Shown piece by piece: positions 1-7,311 of a stretch of DNA of 8,819 bases. Position 1 is the stretch's first letter; the number at the start of each line of letters is the position of its first letter. This DNA is from an uncultured Bacteroidota bacterium (GTDB lineage: Bacteria > Bacteroidota > Bacteroidia > Chitinophagales > Saprospiraceae): positions 1 to 8,819 of the forward strand of contig CALEYM010000002.1 of NCBI GenBank assembly GCA_937926185.1, written 5' to 3'. Position numbers and translations under genes: made by a program. A model generated the notes under the pieces. It did no database searches. It saw nothing but the letters and a program-made list of their open reading frames with translations, and was not told the origin of the DNA.

Positions 1-670
1 GATCTTTTTTGCCTGTTGTTTTTCAGCCTGCGTATCCACTTCCCTGCCGTCGGTAATTATCCCCGAACACCCCGGTTCTTTTGATGCGGGCTTGTCCCTT
101 GGCCTGATCGGTTTTCAGGCAGATGTTCAATATGCCGTGGGCTCCACCCTGGTTGCGGGTGGAGCCTACAGTCTTTATACAGGCCCGGGTCCGGTAAATT
201 ATGGCGAGGCCCGGCTGGGCGCTGTTGTACGCAACCGTTCCCGCATGCTCACGGCAGCGTTCGGTCACGGCAAATTCAACCTGAACATTGGTTTCCCCAC
301 CGGGGGCCTGGACAATAGCGTTGACCGGTACTACGGCCATTTTCACAAAGCCTCACTGGCCTGGAACCATCAACATCCTTTTAAAAAAGGTATTTTTGGT
401 ATTGTGCTCCAGGCTGCCACCTGGTGGGGAACCGGCAGCGGCGTTTGCGGCGACCCGGGTTGCCACAATGAGTTTCACAACCGGCGGTTTACCCTGCCTT
501 TGAGCCTCACACCCATGTTCTATCTGCGGGTAGGCAAGGAACGGGAAATGGCCATTTCCGGCGGCGCCACATTGAGCCTGCGGTCGTCCACCGTCGGCGG
601 TTTGGGCGATGCGGATTTTTTCCTGAACCCGGCGGTGGTTGCAGTGGGGTGGGTGGTACCTGTGAGATGA
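1..670 (+). CDS. Predicted lipoprotein with beta-rich (possibly barrel) body, N-terminus cut by window edge
   Basis: The open frame enters from the left edge (first full codon at base 2) and stops at TGA 668-670; the true start lies outside. The first visible residues are hydrophobic and run into F-S-A-C (Cys codon 29-31), a plausible signal peptidase II lipobox, so the mature protein would be a lipid-anchored envelope protein. The rest has short alternating hydrophobic/polar stretches rich in Gly and aromatics (for example GLIGFQADVQYAVGSTLVAG), with a KYGE-like 'NYGEARLGAVV' segment. This resembles a widespread uncharacterised Bacteroidota family of small lipoproteins with porin-like strands. 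Two Cys near the middle (VCGDPGCHNEF) could form a disulfide. Function is unknown. The internal TTG at 92 is not the natural start, because the lipobox lies upstream in the same frame. The gene is convergent with the DUF5686 gene, 76 bp away. The gene is certain enough; the barrel fold is inferred. Confidence 0.8.
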   Translation, partial: IFFACCFSACVSTSLPSVIIPEHPGSFDAGLSLGLIGFQADVQYAVGSTLVAGGAYSLYTGPGPVNYGEARLGAVVRNRSRMLTAAFGHGKFNLNIGFPTGGLDNSVDRYYGHFHKASLAWNHQHPFKKGIFGIVLQAATWWGTGSGVCGDPGCHNEFHNRRFTLPLSLTPMFYLRVGKEREMAISGGATLSLRSSTVGGLGDADFFLNPAVVAVGWVVPVR

Positions 671-746
671 ATGAAATTTTCACAAAAATGCGGTTTTCTC
701 CTATCCATTCCGCAATTATCCCGCTCTTTGTCCCGATTTTCCCCCG

Positions 747-3296
747 TTACAGCACAAACCGCAGCGTCGCGCGAAACGTCAGGTTATCTTTCCAATTATC
801 CGCCTTCAAGCCGCCCCAGCGGTAAAACACGGCGCCGCCAAGCCCTATGTGCGCTATGTCGAGGTAATTCAACCGCAACAGATTGTCGAGCTGAATACCC
901 GACTCCAGCAGGGCTGGAGAGGCCGGGCGGAAACCCAGGTCGCGGTGGAGTTCGGGGTGCGTCAGTTCACCCCAGGCAGCGTGTTGCAGCAGCGTCAGGA
1001 AGGGCGCCGATCTTTTGTGTTGATATAACACGGGGCCGACTTCCTGGGCAAAATAAAAATTGACAAAGCGGTTGGCCAGAAACAGGGTATCGGGCAAGGC
1101 CTGGAAAGTATTAGGCAATACAAAGAAATTAAGACCGCCGCCCGTCTGGTTCAGGGTGAACAATCTGGCCAGGGGCGCATCCGCCGAAGCCAGGCCGGCC
1201 TCGACGCGCCAGCGGCTGCGACCCAGGCGGCCCAGAAAAAACGAGTGATACACGGCTGCTGTCCAGCGTTCGTAACCCGCTCCCCTGCCGGCAGCCGCTG
1301 CCCCGGCATCCTTCCATTCCCCGCGCGTGTAGGCCAGTTCGAGCACGGGCATGCGTTGGATGGTGCCGATATCGGCGCCCAGAAAAGTGCCGCTGCGCTC
1401 GCCGTTGGCATAGCGCAGGAAAACGGCGCCTTCCGTAAACCGGAACCGCCCGGTCAGATCCGCATCGGAGCTGCCATACCGGTAAGCATAGCCGGGTTCC
1501 AGTTCCTGGCGCCGGAACGTACCGGAAAACGAAAAATAGCGCCCCAGGCGGCTGCTCAGCGTGGCGAAATATTCGTCGATCTTGTCCATCCGGCTGGCGT
1601 ACAAAGCGCGGTTGACCAGGGCGGGCGGCGGCAGTTCATAGCTCGCACCCGGCTCCTGCAGATCGCGGCGCCAGCCCAGGCGCAATTGGGTGTGCCCGGC
1701 CGGAATGATCCGCCAGAGGGCATAGCCGCCGTATTTCCAGGCTTTGTCGCGAAAACCATACCCCACATTGGCGCCCAGTTCAAGCCGGCGCCGCGGGTGC
1801 AGGGGGCGCGTCTGGGCAGTACTCAGGCCGATGCCCAGGCGGGTACCCTCGTATTCGTTGAACCGGAGCAGGTGGCGCAGATCGATAGCGAGCGGCAAAC
1901 GCCCGAGTGGCGCCAGGCCGGTGACCAGCATATCCATGACCGCGGAAAACCGGTCGAAATTTTTGGCCGCGCCGAGGCTGTCGAGCCGCTGGTATGTCCG
2001 CAGTTCTTTGGCGTTGAGGGGCGCCAGGGCCCGCCAGCGCGTCCAGGAACTGTCGGTGCGGTCTTCGGCTTCGGGGTGCATGAGTACGGGCATTTCCGGG
2101 TTGAAATCGCGCGCCCGAAGCGGCACATCCAACGCTACGCCGGTGATAAAACTCCTGCCGGCAGCCCTTACCCCGGTATACGGCGCGGGGTATTTTTTAA
2201 ACTCCATTTCAAAGTTCAACTGCGCGGGAAACCACTCTTCGGTCGACCGTCCACCCCCGATGTCCCGGGGCAGGCTGTCCACCGTCTGCCGTCTGCCGTC
2301 TGCCGTCACCAATTGGTAGGCCTGTTCGATGGTGAGCTCGAGGTTGCCCGGCTGAGCCGGCCGGGCGCGCACGTTTTGAATGGCCCAATGCCGCGAATGG
2401 AGGTGCAGCACGCCTTCGAGCCCGTCAAAAACTTTGCCTCGGCGCGGGTGGAAGGAAATTGCCCAGACCGTGTCGGGGCCGGCGTACAGGGTGTCTTCGA
2501 TGTGAAAAAAATACAGGTCTGGGCTGCCGGGACTGACGGGGTTGACGAAATTCTTGTCGATGATGGTCAGGTAGTCGCCGTAAAATGAGAAAGGCTGCAC
2601 CATGTTAGCCAGGGCGACCAGGCCGGCATTGGTGAATCCACTGACCCGGTTGAGCAGTACGGTTTCCTGTACCTGATTGGGAAAACGGAAGGCGCGTTCG
2701 GTCACGCTTTCCATCAGTAAGGCGTGGTTTTCCCGCATGTTCTGTTCCAGCCGGTCGAATCTTTCGCGGGCTTCCCGGATTTCGGTTTTGCTGCTGTCTT
2801 TTCCGGCCAGCCGTTCTTCAAAAACATTCCGCCTGGGCACGACGTCGAACAGGATTTTATTGTAGGTTTTGCAGGTGTAGGAATTGCGCAATTCCGGGTT
2901 GTTGCGTTTGCGATTGGCAATGGCTTTCCGGATGAGCCGGTCGGCCGGGTTTTCACCGGCCAGTACGGTGGCCTCGGGCAGGGCATAGTCGGCGGGTTGC
3001 AGCGTGATGGCGAGTACCTGGCCGGGTGTTTTTTCCCAAAAGCCGGCTGCCAAAATCAGCGGTTCGTACCCGACATAGCGGAAGCCAAGCGTCCGGATTG
3101 CAATATTCGTTTCAATGAAGAAGCGACCCTCGATGTCGGTCAGTACACCTTTACCGGGTTCATTGTTTATCAATACCGTTACAAAAGCAAGGGGATTGCC
3201 CTGGGGGTCGGTTACAAGGCCGCGCAGGTTTGTTTGGGCTACCGAGTTAGTGGAAAAGCAAATCCAGAAGAGGAGGAGAAGTATAAAAAAACGCAT
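747..3296 (-). CDS. DUF5686 family outer-membrane protein with N-terminal carboxypeptidase-like regulatory domain
   Basis: 849 residues. A clear Sec signal peptide covers residues 1-21 (hydrophobic FFILLLLFWICF, likely cleaved after VAQ). Residues 23-105 form a CarboxypepD_reg-like beta-sandwich (LRGLVTDPQGNPLAFVTVLI, then a GxxTDxEGRF turn and GFRYVGYEPL), as also found at the N-terminus of SusC-type proteins. From about 115 the DUF5686 signature appears (ENPADRLIRKAIANRKRNNPE, then SYTCKTYNKILFDV). The C-terminal third is rich in aromatic/Gly strands and ends in TLRFVL, which fits an outer-membrane barrel. The full length is typical of the family. Its function is not established; it is usually annotated as hypothetical or carboxypeptidase-like. 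It starts 18 bp after the aldehyde dehydrogenase stop on the same strand, so co-transcription is likely. The leader just before ATG is A/T-rich with no Shine-Dalgarno. Residues about 330-339 are encoded by a 7-bp tandem repeat. Confidence 0.9.
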   Translation of the reverse strand: MRFFILLLLFWICFSTNSVAQTNLRGLVTDPQGNPLAFVTVLINNEPGKGVLTDIEGRFFIETNIAIRTLGFRYVGYEPLILAAGFWEKTPGQVLAITLQPADYALPEATVLAGENPADRLIRKAIANRKRNNPELRNSYTCKTYNKILFDVVPRRNVFEERLAGKDSSKTEIREARERFDRLEQNMRENHALLMESVTERAFRFPNQVQETVLLNRVSGFTNAGLVALANMVQPFSFYGDYLTIIDKNFVNPVSPGSPDLYFFHIEDTLYAGPDTVWAISFHPRRGKVFDGLEGVLHLHSRHWAIQNVRARPAQPGNLELTIEQAYQLVTADGRRQTVDSLPRDIGGGRSTEEWFPAQLNFEMEFKKYPAPYTGVRAAGRSFITGVALDVPLRARDFNPEMPVLMHPEAEDRTDSSWTRWRALAPLNAKELRTYQRLDSLGAAKNFDRFSAVMDMLVTGLAPLGRLPLAIDLRHLLRFNEYEGTRLGIGLSTAQTRPLHPRRRLELGANVGYGFRDKAWKYGGYALWRIIPAGHTQLRLGWRRDLQEPGASYELPPPALVNRALYASRMDKIDEYFATLSSRLGRYFSFSGTFRRQELEPGYAYRYGSSDADLTGRFRFTEGAVFLRYANGERSGTFLGADIGTIQRMPVLELAYTRGEWKDAGAAAAGRGAGYERWTAAVYHSFFLGRLGRSRWRVEAGLASADAPLARLFTLNQTGGGLNFFVLPNTFQALPDTLFLANRFVNFYFAQEVGPVLYQHKRSAPFLTLLQHAAWGELTHPELHRDLGFRPASPALLESGIQLDNLLRLNYLDIAHIGLGGAVFYRWGGLKADNWKDNLTFRATLRFVL
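2282..2307. repeat. 7-bp tandem repeat (CCGTCTG x3 plus CCGTC) inside the DUF5686 gene
   Basis: Three perfect head-to-tail copies of CCGTCTG are followed by a partial fourth. Because 7 is not a multiple of 3, the copies are read in successive frames on the minus strand, giving TADGRRQTVD at about residues 330-339. The unit with its preceding G (GCCGTCTG) equals an 8-base stretch in the arm-and-loop of the REP-like hairpins near 7100 and 7920. That may be coincidence. Slippage at such a tract would shift the frame; the present copy number keeps it open. Confidence 0.8.
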
Positions 3297-3314
3297 TTTT
3301 AAAAATTTTCATTA

Positions 3315-4754
3315 TCACTCTGCAATCGTCACACTCTTCGTTTCGGTAAAGAACCGCATGGCTTCCCAGCCTCCTTCGCGGCCCACGCCCGATTGTTTTA
3401 CGCCGCCGAAAGGCGTGCGCAGGTCGCGCAGGAGCCAGCAATTGACCCACACGATGCCGGCCTGGAGTTCGGCGGCGAAACGCTGGGTGCGGCGGAGGTT
3501 GTTGGTCCAGAGGGTGCTGCTGAGGCCGTAGGGTACGCCGTTGGCCAGGGCCAGGGCTTCGTCGTCGGTGTCGAAGGGTTGCAGGGTGACGACCGGGCCG
3601 AAAATCTCTTCCTGGTTGGTGCGACATTCGAGCGGGAGGCCTTCGATGACGGTGGGGGCGATGTAAAGGCCGTCTGCCAGATGGCCTGAAAATTTAATCT
3701 GATGTCCACCACAAAGTATCGTTCCCCCCTCCTGTTTCGCCAGTTCAATATACGACATCACTTTGTCGAAATGCATTTTCGACACCACCGCGCCCAGGCG
3801 GCTGCCGGGGTCGGCGGGGTCGCCCACTTTCATGTTTTTTACCGCGGTCACAAAGTCGGTTTTGAATTTTTCATAGATCGGCCGCTCCACGTAAATGCGC
3901 GAGCCGCAGAGGCAAATTTGTCCCTGGTTGTTGAACGAGGAGCCCAGCGTGGTTTGCAGCATGCGCTCGTAGTCGCAGTCGGCGAAAATGAGGTTGGGAT
4001 TTTTACCGCCGAGTTCGAGCGAAAGTTTTTTGAACATGGGCGCCGCGATGCGGGCAATTTCGGCGCCGGCGCGGGTGCTGCCGGTGAACGATATTGCTTT
4101 CACCAGCGGGTGCCGTACGATGGCTTCTCCGGCGCGGGGCCCCGGGCCGTGCACGATGTTGAACACACCCGGGGGCAAGCCTGCTGCATTGCAGATTTCG
4201 CCGAGCAAATAAGCCGTATACGGCGTCACTTCGGAAGGTTTCCCGATCACGCAGTTGCCGGCCGCGAGGGCAGGCGCCACTTTCCAGGTGAACAGGTACA
4301 GCGGCAGGTTCCAGGGCGAAATGCCGCCCACCACGCCCAACGGCTGACGCAGGGTGTAACTGAGCGCGCCCGGCGTCTGGTAACTTTCGGAGGCAAAATG
4401 CAGCAGCGCCGCGGCGAAAAATTTGAAATTCAGCGCCGCGCGCGGGATGTCGACCGTGCGGGCGGTAGTGATGGTTTTGCCGGAATCAAGGCTTTCGGCC
4501 CCGGCCAGTCGGTCGAGATTGGCCATAATGCCGTCGCTGATACCCCGCAGGATATCATGGCGTTTTTCCAGGGACATGGCTGCCCAGGCGGGGAAAGCGC
4601 GCGCGGCGGCCTGCACGGCGGCATCCACGTCCTCCGGGCCGGAATCCGGGATTTGCCCGTATACTTGCCCGGTGGCCGGATTGACATTGTCGAGATATTT
4701 TCCGCCGATGGGCGGCGTAAATTTGCCGTCGATGTAATTTTGAATGGTGATCAT
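3315..4754 (-). CDS. NAD(P)+-dependent aldehyde dehydrogenase, 2-hydroxymuconic/2-aminomuconic semialdehyde dehydrogenase-like (ALDH8 type)
   Basis: 479 residues, the full usual length of the ALDH superfamily, with no gaps. It would oxidise an aldehyde to the acid using NAD+ in the cytosol. Visible motifs are SPWNLP (oxyanion Asn149), GKPSE (Lys172, cofactor ribose), FTGST (223-227, Rossmann turn), LELGGKNP (general base Glu247), NNQGQIC (catalytic Cys281) and EEIFGP (Glu383). The C-terminal stretch VNCWLLRDLRTPFGGVKQSGVGREGG followed by FFTETKSV is characteristic of the semialdehyde dehydrogenases of meta-cleavage and kynurenine pathways (XylG/DmpC, NbaE, ALDH8A1). That is the basis of the substrate guess. 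No other aromatic-degradation gene is in the window, so the exact substrate is inferred; betaine-aldehyde-type activity cannot be excluded. The ATG at 4754 gives the family's normal N-terminus. It is probably the first gene of an operon with the DUF5686 gene and is driven from the 4755-4888 intergenic region. Confidence 0.93.
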   Translation of the reverse strand: MITIQNYIDGKFTPPIGGKYLDNVNPATGQVYGQIPDSGPEDVDAAVQAAARAFPAWAAMSLEKRHDILRGISDGIMANLDRLAGAESLDSGKTITTARTVDIPRAALNFKFFAAALLHFASESYQTPGALSYTLRQPLGVVGGISPWNLPLYLFTWKVAPALAAGNCVIGKPSEVTPYTAYLLGEICNAAGLPPGVFNIVHGPGPRAGEAIVRHPLVKAISFTGSTRAGAEIARIAAPMFKKLSLELGGKNPNLIFADCDYERMLQTTLGSSFNNQGQICLCGSRIYVERPIYEKFKTDFVTAVKNMKVGDPADPGSRLGAVVSKMHFDKVMSYIELAKQEGGTILCGGHQIKFSGHLADGLYIAPTVIEGLPLECRTNQEEIFGPVVTLQPFDTDDEALALANGVPYGLSSTLWTNNLRRTQRFAAELQAGIVWVNCWLLRDLRTPFGGVKQSGVGREGGWEAMRFFTETKSVTIAE

Positions 4755-4867
4755 GCTACGCTTAGATAAAATTTGGTCGGGCTACTTTGTCAGGAAATAG
4801 CGGCAAAGCGGCTTTTGGCCGAAAAAAGCCGGCTGGTTTATGACTAATATCCGACTTTCGGGCCCTG

Positions 4868-4875
4868 CAAATGTA
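4868..4875 (-). promoter_or_regulatory. Candidate Bacteroidota -7 box for the aldehyde dehydrogenase operon
   Basis: On the minus strand the sequence reads TACATTTG, a perfect match to the Bacteroidota primary-sigma -7 consensus TAnnTTTG. Transcription would begin around 4861 and give a leader of roughly 105 nt before the ATG at 4754. The expected TTG-type -33 box 19-21 bp upstream is not visible; the nearest TTTG is 28 bp upstream, inside the divergent ABC gene. The call therefore rests on the -7 box and on its position in a divergent intergenic region. Confidence 0.4.
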
Positions 4876-4888
4876 TTATTAAACTGTT

Positions 4889-5785
4889 ATGATCCTTTCG
4901 ATACAAAACGTCGTCAAAGCCTACGGCAATTACAAGGCGGTGGATCAGGTGAGTTTCGACGTGCCGAAGGGCAGCGTTTTCGGCCTCCTGGGCCCCAACG
5001 GCGCCGGCAAAACCTCCCTGATCCGGATGATCACCACCATCACCGGCCCCGATGAGGGCGCTATCCTGCTCGACGGCGAAAAACTCAATGAACGCTCGCC
5101 CGAACAAATCGGCTACATGCCCGAAGAGCGCGGCCTGTACAAAAAAATGAAAGTGGGCGAACACTTGCTTTACCTCGCCCAACTCAAGGGTTTGTCGTTA
5201 AAAGAGGCAAACCAGGAAATCGACCGCTGGTTTACCAAGTTCGAGATCAAGGACTGGTGGAACAAAAAAGTGGAAGAACTCTCCAAAGGCATGCAGCAGA
5301 AAATTCAGTTTATCGCCACCGTGGTGCATAAACCCAAACTGCTCATCCTCGACGAGCCCTTCACCGGCCTCGATCCGATCAACACCACCCTGATCAAGGA
5401 AGAGATCCGGCATTTGAATGAAACCGGTACGAGCATCATTTTCAGTACGCACCGAATGGAGCAGGTGGAAGAAATGTGCGATTATATCGTGCTGATCAAC
5501 CGCGGCAAAAACGTGCTCTACGGCGAAGTGCAGGCTATTAAAAACGAGTTCAAACAAAACCTGTTCCGCATTGAAACCTCCGGCGATCTGCCCGCGGATT
5601 TCGACCAGAAATTCCAGGTAGTGAGCCGCCCCGATGGCGCAGTGACCGTTCAAATGCCCGACGACAGCCGCAGCAACGACCTGCTGCGCTACCTGCTCGA
5701 CCACGGGGTGCGCATTACGCATTTTGAGGAAATTTTACCCACTTTTAATGAAATATTTATCCGCAGAGTCGGTGAAACACAATGA
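4889..5785 (+). CDS. ABC transporter ATP-binding protein, NatA-like
   Basis: 298 residues. This is the ATPase of an ABC-2-type exporter, acting at the cytoplasmic face with the permease encoded next. Visible motifs are Walker A GPNGAGKT (35-42), a Q-loop-region sequence IGYMPEERGLY (74-84) in which Glu stands where Gln is usual (common in this NatA-like branch), signature LSKGM (131-135) followed by QQKIQ, Walker B LLILDEP (151-157), D-loop GLDP (160-163) and the switch His in FSTHR (188). Residues about 225-298 form a C-terminal DUF4162-like extension ending FEEILPTFNEIFIRRVG, typical of NatA-like ATPases. The ATG at 4889 is chosen because the family N-terminus (ILSIQNVVKAYG) starts right there; no Shine-Dalgarno precedes it. 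The gene overlaps the permease by ATGA, so translational coupling is likely. The substrate (often Na+, a drug or a lipid in relatives) cannot be told from sequence. Confidence 0.93.
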   Translation: MILSIQNVVKAYGNYKAVDQVSFDVPKGSVFGLLGPNGAGKTSLIRMITTITGPDEGAILLDGEKLNERSPEQIGYMPEERGLYKKMKVGEHLLYLAQLKGLSLKEANQEIDRWFTKFEIKDWWNKKVEELSKGMQQKIQFIATVVHKPKLLILDEPFTGLDPINTTLIKEEIRHLNETGTSIIFSTHRMEQVEEMCDYIVLINRGKNVLYGEVQAIKNEFKQNLFRIETSGDLPADFDQKFQVVSRPDGAVTVQMPDDSRSNDLLRYLLDHGVRITHFEEILPTFNEIFIRRVGETQ

Positions 5786-7101
5786 GCAAATTAAAACTGA
5801 TCATACAACGCGAGTACCTCACCAGGGTACGCAAAAAATCGTTCATCATCGGTACGCTGCTGGCGCCGGTGGGTTTGCTGGTTTACTTCCTCGTCATCGT
5901 CGGCCTTACCAAATACCAGGGTGGCGGCGAGATCAAAGTGGCCGTATTCGACGAAGCCAAAATAGTGGGCACCCTGCCCGACGACCGGGGCGTGCGTTAT
6001 TTACCCTCGGGCCAGAAAACGCTGGAAGAACTCAAAACCGAGGTGACGGGCGGACAGATCGACGGAGTATTGCGTATCCCGCAGTTGGGCAGCCTCCAGC
6101 AAAAAGAACTGACTGTCTTCTATTATTCCGATAATAAACTCGCCCCGGAAAAGAGCGAGCTCATCGAACGCCGGGTAGCCAAAAAACTGCGCGATTTCAA
6201 GATCGACTCCCTGCGACTCGACCGGAAGAGCCTGGAAACGCTGGACACCAATATTTCCATTGACCCTGAAAAGATTACCGGCGAAGGCGAAGACGACAGC
6301 AAGTATACGGCGGGTGTCGGCCTGGCTATCGGCGGCATCATGGCCTTCATCATGTTTTTTATGGTCATGATGTATGGCCAGATGGTGATGCGCTCGGTCA
6401 TGGAGGAAAAAACCAACCGCATCGTGGAAGTGATGATGTCGAGCGTTCGGCCTTTTCAGCTGATGCTGGGCAAGATCATCGGCGCCGGCGCGGTGGGGCT
6501 TACGCAAGTGGTCGCCTGGGTGGTGTTGAGCGGCGCGGTGGTGTTTTTGCTGCCGTTTATTGTTGACATAGATCCGCAACAAATGCAACCCCCGGTGACA
6601 GCCGGACAGCCGGCCATCGACCCTGAAATGGCCCAGGGCGAAGCGCTTCGTATTTTTTCCGAACTGGGCAAACAGAACTGGTACCTGATCGTCAGTTCCT
6701 TCATTATCTTTTTCCTGGGGGGCTATTTTATCTATTCGTCCCTGTTCGCGGCTATTGGCTCGGCTATGGGCGACGACTACGGCGAAGGCCAGGCCCTGGT
6801 GCTGCCGATCACCATTCCGATCATTCTGGCATTCTATATAGTGGCTTTTGTCGGCGTACGGAATCCCGACAGCGGACTGATGGTGTTTGCCTCGCTGTTT
6901 CCGCTGTTTTCCCCCATCGCCATGCCTTTCCGAATGGCGTTTAACCCGCCGGCCTGGCAAATCGGCCTGTCGCTGGCGCTGGTGGTGATCGCGGCGTTTT
7001 TCTTCGTGTGGCTGGCTGGCAGGATATACCGGGTGGGGATATTGCTGTATGGAAAAAAAGTGTCGTTTAAGGAGATCGGGAAGTGGATGTTTTACCGGTA
7101 A
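5782..7101 (+). CDS. ABC-2 type permease, NatB-like (COG1668/ABC2_membrane_3)
   Basis: 439 residues. This is the membrane half of the exporter with the preceding ATPase; its start codon lies in the ATGA overlap (5782-5785). One membrane segment lies near the N-terminus (about 21-41), followed by a large soluble, presumably extracytoplasmic domain (about 42-175). A membrane block follows, with segments near 178-198, 235-260, 302-325, 338-358, 366-382 and 393-414. The motif EEKTNRIVEVMMSS followed by VRPFQLMLGKIIG (208-234) is the hallmark of the NatB/YhaP-like family, and the order of domains is that of full-length members. A polar loop (about 262-298) between membrane segments is acidic and Pro-rich. 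The stop TAA (7099-7101) is supplied by the first REP-like element, whose GTAA starts on the last base of the final Arg codon. The natural C-terminus is therefore hard to judge, although ...WMFYR looks normal for the family. Confidence 0.92.
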   Translation: MSKLKLIIQREYLTRVRKKSFIIGTLLAPVGLLVYFLVIVGLTKYQGGGEIKVAVFDEAKIVGTLPDDRGVRYLPSGQKTLEELKTEVTGGQIDGVLRIPQLGSLQQKELTVFYYSDNKLAPEKSELIERRVAKKLRDFKIDSLRLDRKSLETLDTNISIDPEKITGEGEDDSKYTAGVGLAIGGIMAFIMFFMVMMYGQMVMRSVMEEKTNRIVEVMMSSVRPFQLMLGKIIGAGAVGLTQVVAWVVLSGAVVFLLPFIVDIDPQQMQPPVTAGQPAIDPEMAQGEALRIFSELGKQNWYLIVSSFIIFFLGGYFIYSSLFAAIGSAMGDDYGEGQALVLPITIPIILAFYIVAFVGVRNPDSGLMVFASLFPLFSPIAMPFRMAFNPPAWQIGLSLALVVIAAFFFVWLAGRIYRVGILLYGKKVSFKEIGKWMFYR

Positions 7102-7121
7102 CGCTGTCTGTCAGACGGCGT
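7101..7121 (+). repeat. REP-like hairpin 1 (loop GTC)
   Basis: The arms are ACGCTGTCT and AGACGGCGT around the 3-nt loop GTC, preceded by GTAA. The T at arm position 5 differs from the other copies (ACGCCGTCT) but still pairs as G-U in RNA. The hairpin overlaps the permease stop codon. No U-tract follows directly, so it is not a standard intrinsic terminator. Confidence 0.85.
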
Positions 7122-7142
7122 GAAATTTAATTTTAATTTTTT

Positions 7143-7163
7143 ACGCCGTCTGACAGACGGCGT
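7143..7163 (-). repeat. REP-like hairpin 2 (loop GAC), inverted relative to hairpin 1
   Basis: The arms ACGCCGTCT and AGACGGCGT match perfectly around loop GAC, with TTAC on the right (7163-7166), which is GTAA on the other strand. It differs from the reverse complement of hairpin 1 by one base. Confidence 0.87.
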
Positions 7164-7236
7164 TACGATGCCGCGCAACACACTGATTATGAACAACATC
7201 CAAACATATTAAATTTCAATAAATCTAAACCTCCTC

Positions 7237-7267
7237 TTGCCTTCTTCCAATATTCCGGTTCTCTTTG
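7237..7267 (+). promoter_or_regulatory. Candidate promoter for the RAYT gene (TTG-N20-TCTCTTTG)
   Basis: TTG at 7237-7239 lies 20 bp before TCTCTTTG at 7260-7267, one mismatch from the Bacteroidota -7 consensus TAnnTTTG. Spacing is right for this sigma factor. The start point would be about 7274, giving a very short leader before the ATG at 7290. The -7 box overlaps the left arm of the inverted repeat at the gene start. The match is modest and could be chance. Confidence 0.3.
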
Positions 7268-7311
7268 CCTGAACATCGATACAAATCATATGGCAAAAGA
7301 ACCGGAATATT
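7249..7311. repeat. Inverted repeat spanning the RAYT start codon
   Basis: The left arm 7249-7269 (beginning AATATTCCGGTTCT) and right arm 7292-7311 (ending AGAACCGGAATATT) are reverse complements over about 20 bp, with one extra base in the left arm. They enclose a 22-nt loop holding ATCGAT and the A and T of the start codon. The right arm encodes RAYT residues 1-8. If transcribed from upstream, the mRNA would fold a strong hairpin next to the start codon, comparable in principle to the 5' hairpin that limits IS200 transposase translation. Alternatively it is a DNA binding site or the scar of an inverted duplication. Confidence 0.8.

Larger units (their letters stand above)
7098..7166. repeat. 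Left BIME-like composite: two inverted REP-like hairpins around an A/T spacer
   Basis: Two 21-bp hairpin elements (7101-7121 and 7143-7163) face each other as inverted copies. Both are flanked on the outside by GTAA/TTAC (7098-7101 and 7163-7166). The spacer 7122-7142 is almost pure A/T and contains AAATTT and AATTT, which could continue the long stem. The whole 69-bp unit can fold as two small hairpins or as one long hairpin. The arrangement mirrors bacterial interspersed mosaic elements (BIMEs): REP plus inverted REP with a conserved tetranucleotide outside the palindrome, here GTAA rather than the enterobacterial GTAG. It lies directly after the ABC permease and before the RAYT gene, so it could also shape the 3' end of the exporter transcript. 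Confidence 0.85.

Noticed and set aside
681..716. Possible terminator between the convergent lipoprotein and DUF5686 genes (TGCGG...CCGCA)
   Set aside because: It has only five base pairs with a 16-nt loop and no following T-run.
1245..2588. Long plus-strand open frame (447 codons) opposite the DUF5686 gene
   Set aside because: It lies wholly antisense to a gene with clear domains; its translation is low-complexity, rich in Gly/Ala/Arg/Pro, with no family motif. G+C-rich codon use often leaves the complementary frame open.
3702..4769. Plus-strand open frame (355 codons) opposite the aldehyde dehydrogenase
   Set aside because: It is a His/Gly/Arg-rich antisense shadow of a full-length, motif-complete dehydrogenase gene.
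4783..4790. TACTTTGT as a plus-strand -7 box for the ABC operon
   Set aside because: It is one base short of TAnnTTTG, the only nearby TTTG is too close upstream, and it would leave a leader of about 100 nt; no convincing plus-strand promoter was found in this intergenic region.
4809..4831. Hairpin CGGCTTTT / AAAAGCCG in the divergent intergenic region
   Set aside because: The 8-bp stem with a 7-nt loop has only four G/C pairs at its base and no U-tract or conserved partner; it could form by chance in this composition, so it is not listed as a regulatory element.
6001..6960. Minus-strand open frame (319 codons) opposite the ABC permease
   Set aside because: It is a His/Asp-rich translation typical of the antisense of membrane-protein codons; the permease is supported by domains and by the ATGA overlap.
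7099..7165. Bidirectional intrinsic terminator after the ABC permease
   Set aside because: The hairpins are strong, but neither is directly followed by a U-tract at the stem base on its own strand (GAAATTT follows hairpin 1), and the same structure recurs at the second site, so a REP-type repeat explains it better. Some termination or mRNA protection remains possible.
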